A DNA stretch of 9,404 nucleotides, from assembly GCA_964611195.1 (NCBI GenBank), contig CAZSXA010000087.1, positions 1 to 9,404 of the forward strand, written 5' to 3'. This document shows, piece after piece, positions 1 to 6,452 of the stretch (its first letter is position 1; each line of letters begins with the position of its first letter). This DNA comes from JADLGL01 sp964611195 (lineage in GTDB: Bacteria; Pseudomonadota; Alphaproteobacteria; Rhizobiales; Kaistiaceae). Below the pieces are notes generated by a model. The model ran no database searches. It was not told where the DNA came from and saw only the letters and a program-made list of their open reading frames with translations. Both the position numbers and the translations under genes were made by a program.

Positions 1-2112
1 GCGATCTGCGGCGCGATCACTGCCCTGATGACCGGCACGTCCTATGCGACGTCGGCGGAAATCGCCGGCGAGCTCGGCGCCTTCCCCGGCTTCAAGCCGA
101 ACCGCGATGCCATGCTGCGCGTGATGCGCAACCACCGCCGGGCCGCGCGCGGCGAGGCGGAGGGCTATGAGGCACTTGCCACCAATCCGGTGCCGCTCGA
201 CCACGCCGCCTGCCCCGACCGGCGGCTGACCCATGCCGCGGTCAGCGCGTGGGACAACGCGCTCGAACTCGGCGAGAAGCACGGCTATCGCAACGCGCAG
301 GCTTCGGTGATCGCACCGACCGGCACGATCGGCCTCGTCATGGACTGCGACACCACCGGCATCGAGCCCGACTTCGCGCTGGTTAAGTTCAAGAAGCTCG
401 CCGGCGGCGGCTACTTCAAAATCATCAATCGCGCGGTGCCGGAAGCGCTCCGCGTTCTCGGCTACGGCAAGGACGCGATCAAGGCGATCGAGGAATATGC
501 GGTCGGCCACGGCACGCTGAAGGGCGCGCCCGGCGTCAACCACGAGACGCTCGCCGAGAAGGGCTTCACCGCCGAGAAGATCTCGGCGCTCGAGGCCGGC
601 CTCAAGCAGGCCTTCGACATCAAGTTCGCGTTCAACAAGTGGACGCTCGGCGAGGGCTTCTGCACCGAAACGCTCGGCTTCGACGAGGAACAGCTCTCCG
701 ATCCGAACTTCAACATGGTCGAGGCGCTCGGCTTCTCGAAGGCCGACATCGATGCGGCGAACATCTATTGCTGCGGAGCGATGACGCTGGAGGGCGCGCC
801 GGGCCTCAAGGACGAGCACCTCGCCGTGTTCGACTGCGCGTCGCCTTGCGGGCGTATCGGCAAGCGCGCGCTGTCGACCGAAAGCCACATCCGCATGATG
901 GCCGCGTCGCAGCCTTTCGTTTCCGGCGCGATCTCCAAGACGATCAATATGGCGAATGCCGCGACCGTCGAGGACTGCAAGAACGCCTACATGCTGTCCT
1001 GGCGGCTCGGCCTCAAGGCCAACGCGCTCTACCGCGACGGCTCGAAGCTGTCGCAGCCGCTGAACGCGCAGCTGATCGCCGAGGATGACGACGAAGACGC
1101 CGATGAGGCTGCCGCTGAAATCGCGTCGATGCCGCTGATGGCGAAGGCCGAACAGCTCGCCGAGCGCATCGTCGAGCAGAAGATCAAGGAAGAGAAGGAG
1201 CGCTACGTCGAGCGCGTCGTCGAAGTGCGCAAGCGCGAGAAGATGCCCGACCGCCGCACCGGCTACACCCAGAAGGCGATCGTCGGCGGACACAAGGTGT
1301 ATCTCCACACCGGCGAATATGCCGACGGCCGCATCGGCGAGATCTTCATCGACATGCACAAGGAGGGCGCCGCCTTCCGTGCGATGATGAACAACTTCGC
1401 GATCGCGATCTCGCTCGGCCTGCAATATGGCGTGCCGCTCGAGGAATATGTTGAGGCGTTCACCTTCACCCGGTTCGAGCCCGCCGGAATGGTGATGGGC
1501 AACGACCACATCAAGAACGCGACGTCGATCCTCGACTATGTGTTCCGCGAACTGGCGATCTCCTATCTCGGCCGCAACGACCTTGCGCATGTGAATCCGG
1601 AGGAGATCGGCTCGACGACGATCGGCGGCGGCGAGAACAAGCCGAAGGCGCCTCCCGAAGCGATCGTCAGCCACGGCCTGACGCGCGGCCGCGTCACCCG
1701 TCTCGGCCTCGTCGACAGCCGCTCGCGCAGCAGCGTCGGCAAAGGCCCGACGGCATCGCGCGCTTCGAACGTCACCGCGTTCGGTGGCGGCGCGGCGGCG
1801 CTGCGGAAGGCGGAACCCGTTGAAACGCCGGAGGCTTCGCCCTCGTTCGAGACGCACACCGAAACGCTTGTCATCACCGAGGAACTCGTCACCGAGACGC
1901 TGACGGAACCGACCGCAAAAACATCGGACGCTGCGCAAGCGAAGTCGGACGGCAAGCGCGCACGCTCGCTGAAGGACGATGCACGCATCATCGAAGCGCG
2001 CATGAAAGGCTATGTCGGCGAAGCGTGTCCGGAGTGCGGGAACTTCACGCTCGTGCGCAACGGCACGTGCCTGAAGTGCGACACGTGCGGCGGCACAACG
2101 GGCTGCAGCTGA
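1..2112 (+). CDS. nrdJ: Vitamin B12-dependent (class II) ribonucleoside-diphosphate reductase, C-terminal part (5' partial)
   Basis: Reduces ribonucleotides to deoxyribonucleotides in the cytoplasm using adenosylcobalamin as radical source, so it needs no oxygen. The frame is open from base 1 (AICGAITALMTGTSYATSAE), so the gene begins upstream; 703 residues are visible, and full-length alphaproteobacterial NrdJ is about 1,200. Visible residue 105 onward reads APTGTI, the substrate-phosphate-binding motif of the barrel. CASPCGRIG lies near residue 279 and ASQPFVSGAISKTINM near 302, both typical of the family. A charged, probably helical linker covers about 383-419, and a TSCPD domain about 420-530. 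A Pro/Thr/Glu-rich linker then leads to a Cys-rich tail with cysteines at codons 2026, 2035, 2068, 2077, 2086 and 2104 (CxxC, CxxCxxC, final C). In this family the C-terminal cysteines pass electrons from thioredoxin to the active site. The radical-site cysteine and cobalamin-binding N-terminal parts lie outside the window. A strong terminator follows, so it is probably the last gene of its unit. Confidence 0.97.
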   Translation, partial: AICGAITALMTGTSYATSAEIAGELGAFPGFKPNRDAMLRVMRNHRRAARGEAEGYEALATNPVPLDHAACPDRRLTHAAVSAWDNALELGEKHGYRNAQASVIAPTGTIGLVMDCDTTGIEPDFALVKFKKLAGGGYFKIINRAVPEALRVLGYGKDAIKAIEEYAVGHGTLKGAPGVNHETLAEKGFTAEKISALEAGLKQAFDIKFAFNKWTLGEGFCTETLGFDEEQLSDPNFNMVEALGFSKADIDAANIYCCGAMTLEGAPGLKDEHLAVFDCASPCGRIGKRALSTESHIRMMAASQPFVSGAISKTINMANAATVEDCKNAYMLSWRLGLKANALYRDGSKLSQPLNAQLIAEDDDEDADEAAAEIASMPLMAKAEQLAERIVEQKIKEEKERYVERVVEVRKREKMPDRRTGYTQKAIVGGHKVYLHTGEYADGRIGEIFIDMHKEGAAFRAMMNNFAIAISLGLQYGVPLEEYVEAFTFTRFEPAGMVMGNDHIKNATSILDYVFRELAISYLGRNDLAHVNPEEIGSTTIGGGENKPKAPPEAIVSHGLTRGRVTRLGLVDSRSRSSVGKGPTASRASNVTAFGGGAAALRKAEPVETPEASPSFETHTETLVITEELVTETLTEPTAKTSDAAQAKSDGKRARSLKDDARIIEARMKGYVGEACPECGNFTLVRNGTCLKCDTCGGTTGCS

Positions 2113-2169
2113 TCGCGTGTCGACGTTGCGCATGACGCGCGACTGACTCGAAACGCACGATGCACGATC

Positions 2170-2211
2170 ATCGACTCCGTTCGGACACTCGCAAACGGAG
2201 TCGATTCTTTT
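2170..2211 (+). terminator. Intrinsic terminator of nrdJ
   Basis: A perfect 12-bp inverted repeat (arms 2170-2181 and 2194-2205, ATCGACTCCGTT and AACGGAGTCGAT) encloses a 12-base loop and is followed at once by TCTTTT. It lies 57 bases after the nrdJ stop. The T-run is only on the 3' side of the + strand, so it acts on nrdJ and not on transcripts from the other direction. Confidence 0.88.
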
Positions 2212-2291
2212 GCTGCGGATAAGCTTGACGCGGTACTAACCTTTCGGTCACTCCTGCTGGTGTAGACGGCGGTTGTGTGTCACGCGCGGAT

Positions 2292-2315
2292 ATGCAGATC
2301 GTGCACGATTCGCAT
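2292..2315. promoter_or_regulatory. 24-bp dyad in the leader of the histone-like gene (candidate operator)
   Basis: A perfect 12-bp palindrome ATCGTGCACGAT (2298-2309) is flanked on each side by two unmatched bases and then by ATGC and GCAT, giving a 24-bp near-palindrome whose right end is 39 bases before the ATG at 2355. The half-site TGCACGAT also occurs once at 2161-2168, just before the nrdJ terminator. This shape fits a dimeric regulator's site, but a short RNA hairpin in the leader is equally possible. The regulator is not identifiable from the sequence. Confidence 0.35.
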
Positions 2316-2354
2316 GACACGGACTCTGTCACTGTCACCACGCGGAGAGGACCA

Positions 2355-3002
2355 ATGGCTGGTGAGAAGAAAGCGACTACGACCCGTCGCGGTACGACGT
2401 CGCGCTCGACCAAGGCTCGCACCACGAAGGCGAGAACGACGGCTGCCAAGCCCGCTGCGAAGAAGACGGCAAGCGCTGCCCGCACTGCAACTCGCTCTGT
2501 GAAGGCGGGCGCTGCGAAGACGGCGGGTGCTGCGAAGTCGACCGCGCGCAAGACGACGCGGACCGCGAAGGCGGCGACCGGCACGGCGAAGACCACGGCG
2601 CGCAAGACCGCCGCCAAGGCAACGTCGACAGCACGCAAGACGACCGGCGCTCGCAAGACGACGGCTGCGCGCAAGACGACCGCCGCAAAGCCGGCGGCGC
2701 GCAAGACCACCGCCGCGAAGCCGGCGGCACGGAAGACTACCGCCGCGAAGCCGGCCGCTCGCAAGACGGCAGCGAAGACGGCAACCGCACGCAAGACCAC
2801 TTCGGCGGCCAAGCCGGCGGCGCGCAAGACGACTGCCCGGAAGACGACGGCTGCGAAGCCGGCGAGCCGCACTGCGGCGAAGACCGCGACGGCCGGCAAG
2901 AGCGCCACGAAGTCGACCGCGGCCAAGCCGAGGTCGACCGCGCGCCGTTCGACGGCCCGCACCACCCGCGCTTCGACCGCGCGGCGCACGACCAAGAAGT
3001 AA
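2355..3002 (+). CDS. Histone H1-like, Lys/Arg/Ala/Thr-rich nucleoid protein
   Basis: Encodes 215 residues of extreme composition. By count there are 36 Lys and 27 Arg (29 percent), the rest is almost all Ala, Thr, Ser, Pro and Gly, with one Val, one Glu (residue 4) and no aromatic residue, Cys, Asp, Leu or Ile. Such a chain cannot fold into a globular core and should be disordered until bound to DNA. The AAKPA and ARKTT repeats resemble the C-terminal tail of eukaryotic H1 and bacterial H1-like proteins such as Bordetella BpH1 and the KPAA repeats of Pseudomonas AlgP. The probable role is non-specific DNA (or RNA) binding and nucleoid compaction. The start at 2355 is chosen because GGAGAGG (2344-2350) sits just upstream and the composition bias begins there; an in-frame ATG at 2277 would add 26 residues of ordinary, partly acidic composition without a good ribosome site. 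The gene stands alone between two terminators. Long ORFs in the other frames here are by-products of the GC-rich repeat codons. Confidence 0.88.
   Translation: MAGEKKATTTRRGTTSRSTKARTTKARTTAAKPAAKKTASAARTATRSVKAGAAKTAGAAKSTARKTTRTAKAATGTAKTTARKTAAKATSTARKTTGARKTTAARKTTAAKPAARKTTAAKPAARKTTAAKPAARKTAAKTATARKTTSAAKPAARKTTARKTTAAKPASRTAAKTATAGKSATKSTAAKPRSTARRSTARTTRASTARRTTKK
2667..2768 (+). repeat. Tandem 30-bp repeat inside the histone-like gene
   Basis: Three consecutive copies encode ARKTTAAKPA (2667-2696, 2697-2726, 2727-2756), followed by a partial fourth copy reading ARKTAA. The DNA copies differ mainly at third positions (CGC or CGG, ACG/ACC/ACT, GCA or GCG), so they are old enough to have drifted while the protein repeat was kept. 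A degenerate copy (SAAKPAARKTTARKTTAAKPA) recurs further on. Copy number may vary between strains. Confidence 0.85.
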
Positions 3003-3045
3003 CGACACGACACCGCCGGCACACCGCCGGCCTGGTCGCGACGAG

Positions 3046-3075
3046 AAGCCTGCTGACAGCGTTCAGCGGGTTTTT
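3046..3075 (+). terminator. Intrinsic terminator of the histone-like gene
   Basis: An 8-bp stem (CCTGCTGA 3049-3056 with TCAGCGGG 3063-3070, one G-U pair) has a 6-base loop and is followed by TTTTT (3071-3075). The preceding AAG can pair with the first T's. It lies 44 bases after the stop. Just before it, CACCGCCGGC is directly repeated (3011-3020 and 3022-3031), and its GCCGGC cores can form a second, smaller hairpin. Confidence 0.8.
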
Positions 3076-3182
3076 CGTCGTGTGCGCCGCCTCCCCTGAC
3101 GGCCGCCGCATCCGGCGCAAATTGCAGCAAAACCGTGGCGCCTCGCCGCGCCCTGGCGGATTCTCGGCTTGTCCGGGCCGCC

Positions 3183-3276
3183 TTGCCTCTGTCTCAATGT
3201 GCGGCCAAGATGCGCTTCGTTTCGGCTGAGCGGTTCCCCCGACCGCTGCCAGAATTCATCGCCGGGAGGTTCCTGA
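3183..3276 (+). promoter_or_regulatory. Upstream region of the acidic-protein operon (weak promoter candidate plus hairpin)
   Basis: Transcription of the next two genes must begin in the 201-base gap after the terminator at 3075. The best sigma-70-like pair I see is TTGCCT (3183-3188), a 17-base spacer, then CAAGAT (3206-3211); both boxes are poor. AGCGGT (3229-3234) and ACCGCT (3242-3247) form a 6-bp hairpin with a 7-base loop 17 bases before the ribosome site GGGAGG (3264-3269). The ribosome site is clear; the promoter and the role of the hairpin are guesses. Confidence 0.25.
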
Positions 3277-4413
3277 ATGAGAGAGTGGGCACGAGGCGCA
3301 TCGGCGCTTCTCGTGGTCGGAGTCTTGCCCGTCGCGGCCGGCGCACAGGATGTCGATCCCGCCGCCATCGCGGACGAAATCGTCGAAGCGCTGGCGGCCA
3401 TGGCGTTGACCGCCACCTATAGCGAGGCGACGGTCGACGGCGACACGGTGACGATTACCGATCTGACGCTCGAGGCCGCATCGGGCGGGACGGCCGGCAG
3501 CGTCTCCGAGATCGTCGTCGTCAATCCGGTTGCACTCGACGAAGGCGGCTTCTTTGCGGACGACGTCACCCTCACCGAGGGAACGATCACCGACGGGGCC
3601 AACGTGCTTCTGTGGGACAGCGTCACGCTGATCGACATGGTGATCCCGCCGGAAGCCGATCTCGCCGCCGAAGCTGGGCCGGAACTGCCTCTTTCCGGCG
3701 CCACGATCGTGGGACTCGAGTTCCTCCCCGCCGATGCGGAAAGCGTTTCCATCGGCGCGCTGACTTTCGAGGTCGGCGAGGTCGAGGAAGGCGTGCCCTA
3801 TTCGGTGACCGTCGACATCGACGAGCTTGAACTTCCGATGGACATCGCCGGCGGTTCGGAGCCGTTTGCAACGTTGCAGGAGATGGGCTTCGCCTCGCTC
3901 GTCATGGATGTCGACATTGCCGGCACGTTCGACGCCGAGACCGACACGCTCTCTGCCGATTCGGCGGACATCGTCATCCGAGACTTCGGCGACCTCGAAA
4001 TCACCGGTGTCTTCTCCGGATTGGCGCTCGGCATGCTGCAGGAACCCGGCGGCATCGAGGAAGTGCTCGCGGCGGCGCAGGTCGAGGCGCTCGAGGCGCA
4101 CTTCGAGAATGGCGGCGCGATGGATGCCTTCTTCCGCGTCCAGGCCGAACTCAGCGGCGTTGCGCCGGAAGACGTTTCCGTCGGACTTGCGTTCGCTTTC
4201 CAGGCCTATCTGCAGACGCTTGAGAACCCCGAACTAGAGCGGCAGATCGGCGCCGCGGTCGGCGCCTTCCTTCGCAACCCGCAAACGATCACGTTGCAGT
4301 CGGACCTTTCCGAGCCGGTTCCGCTGATGGAGATCGTCGGCCTTGTCCTCAGTGCGCCGACGGCGTTGCCCGGACTGCTCGACCTTGTCGTTACCGCAAA
4401 CAGTGCGGAGTGA
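3277..4413 (+). CDS. Exported acidic lysine-free protein, smaller paralogue
   Basis: Function not recognised. The start is supported by GGGAGG seven bases upstream and by a Sec signal peptide at residues 1-23 (basic start, hydrophobic LLVVGVLPVAA, probable cleavage after AGA before Gln24). The mature protein of about 355 residues has roughly 65 Asp+Glu, only four Arg, no Lys and no Cys, so it is strongly acidic and probably periplasmic. Alternating hydrophobic and acidic residues (for example VTITDLTLEA, VTVDIDELEL) suggest many short beta strands. The C-terminal domain, residues 200-378, aligns almost without gaps with residues 470-649 of the next gene's product: FDAETDTL against WDESDETL, FLRNP against FLRQP, EPVPL against EPLPL, LLDL against DLLG. 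The N-terminal part also matches. The two genes are 43 bases apart and probably form one operon. The fold could be a strand-rich groove like that of AsmA or YdgA-type envelope proteins, but that is only a resemblance in pattern. Confidence 0.85.
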   Translation: MREWARGASALLVVGVLPVAAGAQDVDPAAIADEIVEALAAMALTATYSEATVDGDTVTITDLTLEAASGGTAGSVSEIVVVNPVALDEGGFFADDVTLTEGTITDGANVLLWDSVTLIDMVIPPEADLAAEAGPELPLSGATIVGLEFLPADAESVSIGALTFEVGEVEEGVPYSVTVDIDELELPMDIAGGSEPFATLQEMGFASLVMDVDIAGTFDAETDTLSADSADIVIRDFGDLEITGVFSGLALGMLQEPGGIEEVLAAAQVEALEAHFENGGAMDAFFRVQAELSGVAPEDVSVGLAFAFQAYLQTLENPELERQIGAAVGAFLRNPQTITLQSDLSEPVPLMEIVGLVLSAPTALPGLLDLVVTANSAE

Positions 4414-4456
4414 CGTGGATTCCAGAATGCCTCTGTCCACCACAGGACCTTCGACA

Positions 4457-6406
4457 ATGATCACCAACGCCCTTCGGCTGAGCCTCGTGCCGGCCGCTAT
4501 TGCCCTCCTCGCGGCATCACCGACCGCGGCGCAGGAAACGCCACGCACGGCCGAAGCAGCGCTCGAAGCCTGGATCGCCGCGCTCGACGAGATGCCGGAA
4601 ATCGAGATCGAGTATCAGGAAATCAGCGGGCGCGGCGCGACCGCAACGCTGTCCGGCCTTGCGATCGTCGGACCGGAACTCATCATCGCCTTCGATCCTA
4701 TCAGCGTCAGCGGCTATCGCAGCCTCGGCGAGGACGGCTTCGCCTTCGGCACTTTCGAGGTCTCGCAGGTGCAGGCGCGAACGCCCACGACCGAAGTCAA
4801 CGTCATCGACTTCGTCGTGACCGATATCTCGGTTCCCGAAACCGGCTTCACCTTCGACGACGACCAGCCGATCACCTCGATCCTCGAGATCTGGGGCGAC
4901 GCCGACGATATCGCAATCGACGAGATCGCCATCGGCCGCATCGACATCGGCCAGTATCAGGGCGGGCTGAACGCGGTCGTCTCCTATCACGACTACATCA
5001 TCAGCGATTGGGAGAACGGGCGGATCGCATCGAGCACGGCCGGCCCGCTCGTTCTGCAGACCCCCTCGCCCGACGAACTGATTGTCATGACCGTCGACGA
5101 GCTGAGTTCCGAGAACCTCGACGTCAACGCGCTGATGCGCGTGCTCGACCCGTCTGCCTATGAGGGCGATGGCGATCGCGATTGGCAGACGTTCCTCGGC
5201 CACACCGAATACAACAACATCATCCTCGAAGCGCCCGACATCCGGATGCGCATCCGCGCGATCGAAGTCGACGACATCGAGATGCGGCAGGCACGCGAGC
5301 CGTTCACGGCGGTTCTCGAGCAGCTGATGACAAATCCGGACCTGCCGGCGCTCGAAGCCGACGCGATGATGCAGGACATCTTTCTCGACCTCATCTCGCC
5401 CTGGCGGTTCGGCGGGTTGTCCATTCGCGGGCTCGACATCTATGCCGACGACGTCGACCGCTTTCACATCGGTGAATTCTACCTGTCCGACCTGTCGCTC
5501 GACGGCCTCGGCGAGATCGGTTTCTCCGATGTCGACCTCGTTGCCGGCGGCGATATCGACCTCCGGCTCGATCACCTCGCCCTCGGCGGCGTCGAACTGG
5601 CCGACGAGGAAACGATCCAGCAGATCCTCGACTTCATCGCTGAGGGCGGTGACGACTCCGGGCTGACGGATCTTATCCCCTCGATCGGCTTCATCGAGAC
5701 GGCCGGGATCGAGATCGCGGTCGAGGACCTCTTGCCGATCGCGCTCGACCGGGCGCTGATCAGCGCCGACGGCTATGTCGGGATGATCCCCACGGGCAAC
5801 CGAATCGAGGTCCAGGGCCTGCGCCTGCCGCTTTCCATCATGGAGGGCTCGGTCCGCACAATCGTCAACCAGCTCGGCTTCACCGAATTCATCATCGATC
5901 TCGGCATGGAGATGTACTGGGACGAGAGCGACGAGACGCTTCTGCTTGACGATGTCGGCGTGGCGATCCGGGGTGCCGGGTCGATCAGCGCGTCGATCGA
6001 GCTCGGCGGCGTGACGCGACAGTTTCTGACCGACCCCGAAGCGATGAGCGAGGAGGAACTGGCTGCCCTCACCTTCAACAGCGCACGGCTGGCGGTCGTC
6101 GACCGCGGCGTCGCCGATGCGCTGTTCGCCTTCACCGCAGCCGACACCGACGTTCCGGTCGAGCAGTATCGCGACGAGTTCATCCGCGGTCTGCCGTTCC
6201 TGCTTCAGCTGTCGATGGATCGCGAGATCGCGCTTCAGATCAGCCCGTCGCTGCAGGAGTTCCTGCGCCAGCCGTCGTCGCTGGTCATCGACGCGACGCC
6301 CGATGAGCCCCTGCCCCTTGCCGCGGTCGCGCTCATCGTCGACGGCTCGCCATTCGCACTGATCGATCTGCTCGGCGTCGAACTGACGGTGGAGCCGCTC
6401 GAGTAG
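4457..6406 (+). CDS. Exported acidic lysine-free protein, larger paralogue
   Basis: Function not recognised; 649 residues. The start at 4457 is preferred because AGGA lies at 4444-4447 and the first 25 residues form a standard signal peptide (hydrophobic LVPAAIALLAAS, cleavage likely after TAA before Gln26). In-frame ATGs at 4343 and 4427 would bury the signal, and the first overlaps the preceding gene. The mature protein has no Lys and no Cys, about 30 Arg and far more Asp+Glu. Residues 26 to about 130 match the N-terminal part of the upstream protein, and 470-649 match its C-terminal domain. The middle of about 270 residues is mostly extra and appears to hold two copies of a strand-rich module: one around residues 142-164 (GDADDIAIDEIAIGRIDI) and one around 321-350 (YADDVDRFHIGEFYLSDL). 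The upstream protein has one comparable copy near residues 145-170. There are no membrane segments after the signal, so it is probably periplasmic or outer-membrane-associated. It ends convergently with aspS. Confidence 0.85.
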   Translation: MITNALRLSLVPAAIALLAASPTAAQETPRTAEAALEAWIAALDEMPEIEIEYQEISGRGATATLSGLAIVGPELIIAFDPISVSGYRSLGEDGFAFGTFEVSQVQARTPTTEVNVIDFVVTDISVPETGFTFDDDQPITSILEIWGDADDIAIDEIAIGRIDIGQYQGGLNAVVSYHDYIISDWENGRIASSTAGPLVLQTPSPDELIVMTVDELSSENLDVNALMRVLDPSAYEGDGDRDWQTFLGHTEYNNIILEAPDIRMRIRAIEVDDIEMRQAREPFTAVLEQLMTNPDLPALEADAMMQDIFLDLISPWRFGGLSIRGLDIYADDVDRFHIGEFYLSDLSLDGLGEIGFSDVDLVAGGDIDLRLDHLALGGVELADEETIQQILDFIAEGGDDSGLTDLIPSIGFIETAGIEIAVEDLLPIALDRALISADGYVGMIPTGNRIEVQGLRLPLSIMEGSVRTIVNQLGFTEFIIDLGMEMYWDESDETLLLDDVGVAIRGAGSISASIELGGVTRQFLTDPEAMSEEELAALTFNSARLAVVDRGVADALFAFTAADTDVPVEQYRDEFIRGLPFLLQLSMDREIALQISPSLQEFLRQPSSLVIDATPDEPLPLAAVALIVDGSPFALIDLLGVELTVEPLE

Positions 6407-6422
6407 CCGCGCCGATCCCGCT

Positions 6423-6452
6423 CCGCCTCAGCCTTCACGAAGGTTGAGGCGG
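6423..6452. other. 13-bp hairpin at the convergent gene ends
   Basis: CCGCCTCAGCCTT (6423-6435) pairs with AAGGTTGAGGCGG (6440-6452) around the loop CACG. On the + strand all 13 pairs hold, one as G-U; on the - strand that pair becomes a C-A mismatch. It covers the aspS stop codon and last coding triplets and starts 16 bases after the stop of the acidic-protein gene. No T-run follows on either side, so it is not a standard intrinsic terminator. It could protect the 3' end of the + strand message or help Rho-dependent stopping. Confidence 0.45.

Noticed and set aside
2225..2253. TTGACG at 2225-2230 as a -35 box for the histone-like gene
   Set aside because: No acceptable -10 box lies at a spacing of 16-19 bases, so the promoter could not be placed.
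2277..2354. Upstream in-frame ATG extending the histone-like protein by 26 residues
   Set aside because: No good ribosome site, ordinary partly acidic composition, and it would turn the dyad into coding sequence; GGAGAGG just before 2355 marks the better start.
2168..3130. 320-residue ORF on the - strand covering the histone-like gene, and similar ORFs in other frames
   Set aside because: It is the antisense reading of Ala/Lys/Arg/Thr codons, giving an Ala/Val/Arg-rich string with no family features. The + strand frame has a ribosome site, a terminator and a recognisable composition.
4343..4456. Longer start for the larger acidic protein
   Set aside because: It overlaps the preceding gene, adds an Arg/Cys-rich stretch unlike the rest, and places the signal peptide inside the chain.
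3256..5575. Long - strand ORFs opposite the two acidic genes (3256-4101 and 4517-5575)
   Set aside because: They mirror GAC/GTC and GAG/CTC codons, giving Asp/Val/Arg-rich strings without a start context. The + strand readings have signal peptides and mutual similarity.
2355..6406. Idea that the very basic H1-like protein and the very acidic proteins are charge partners
   Set aside because: The acidic proteins carry clear export signals and should be outside the cytoplasm, a terminator separates the genes, and nothing else links them.
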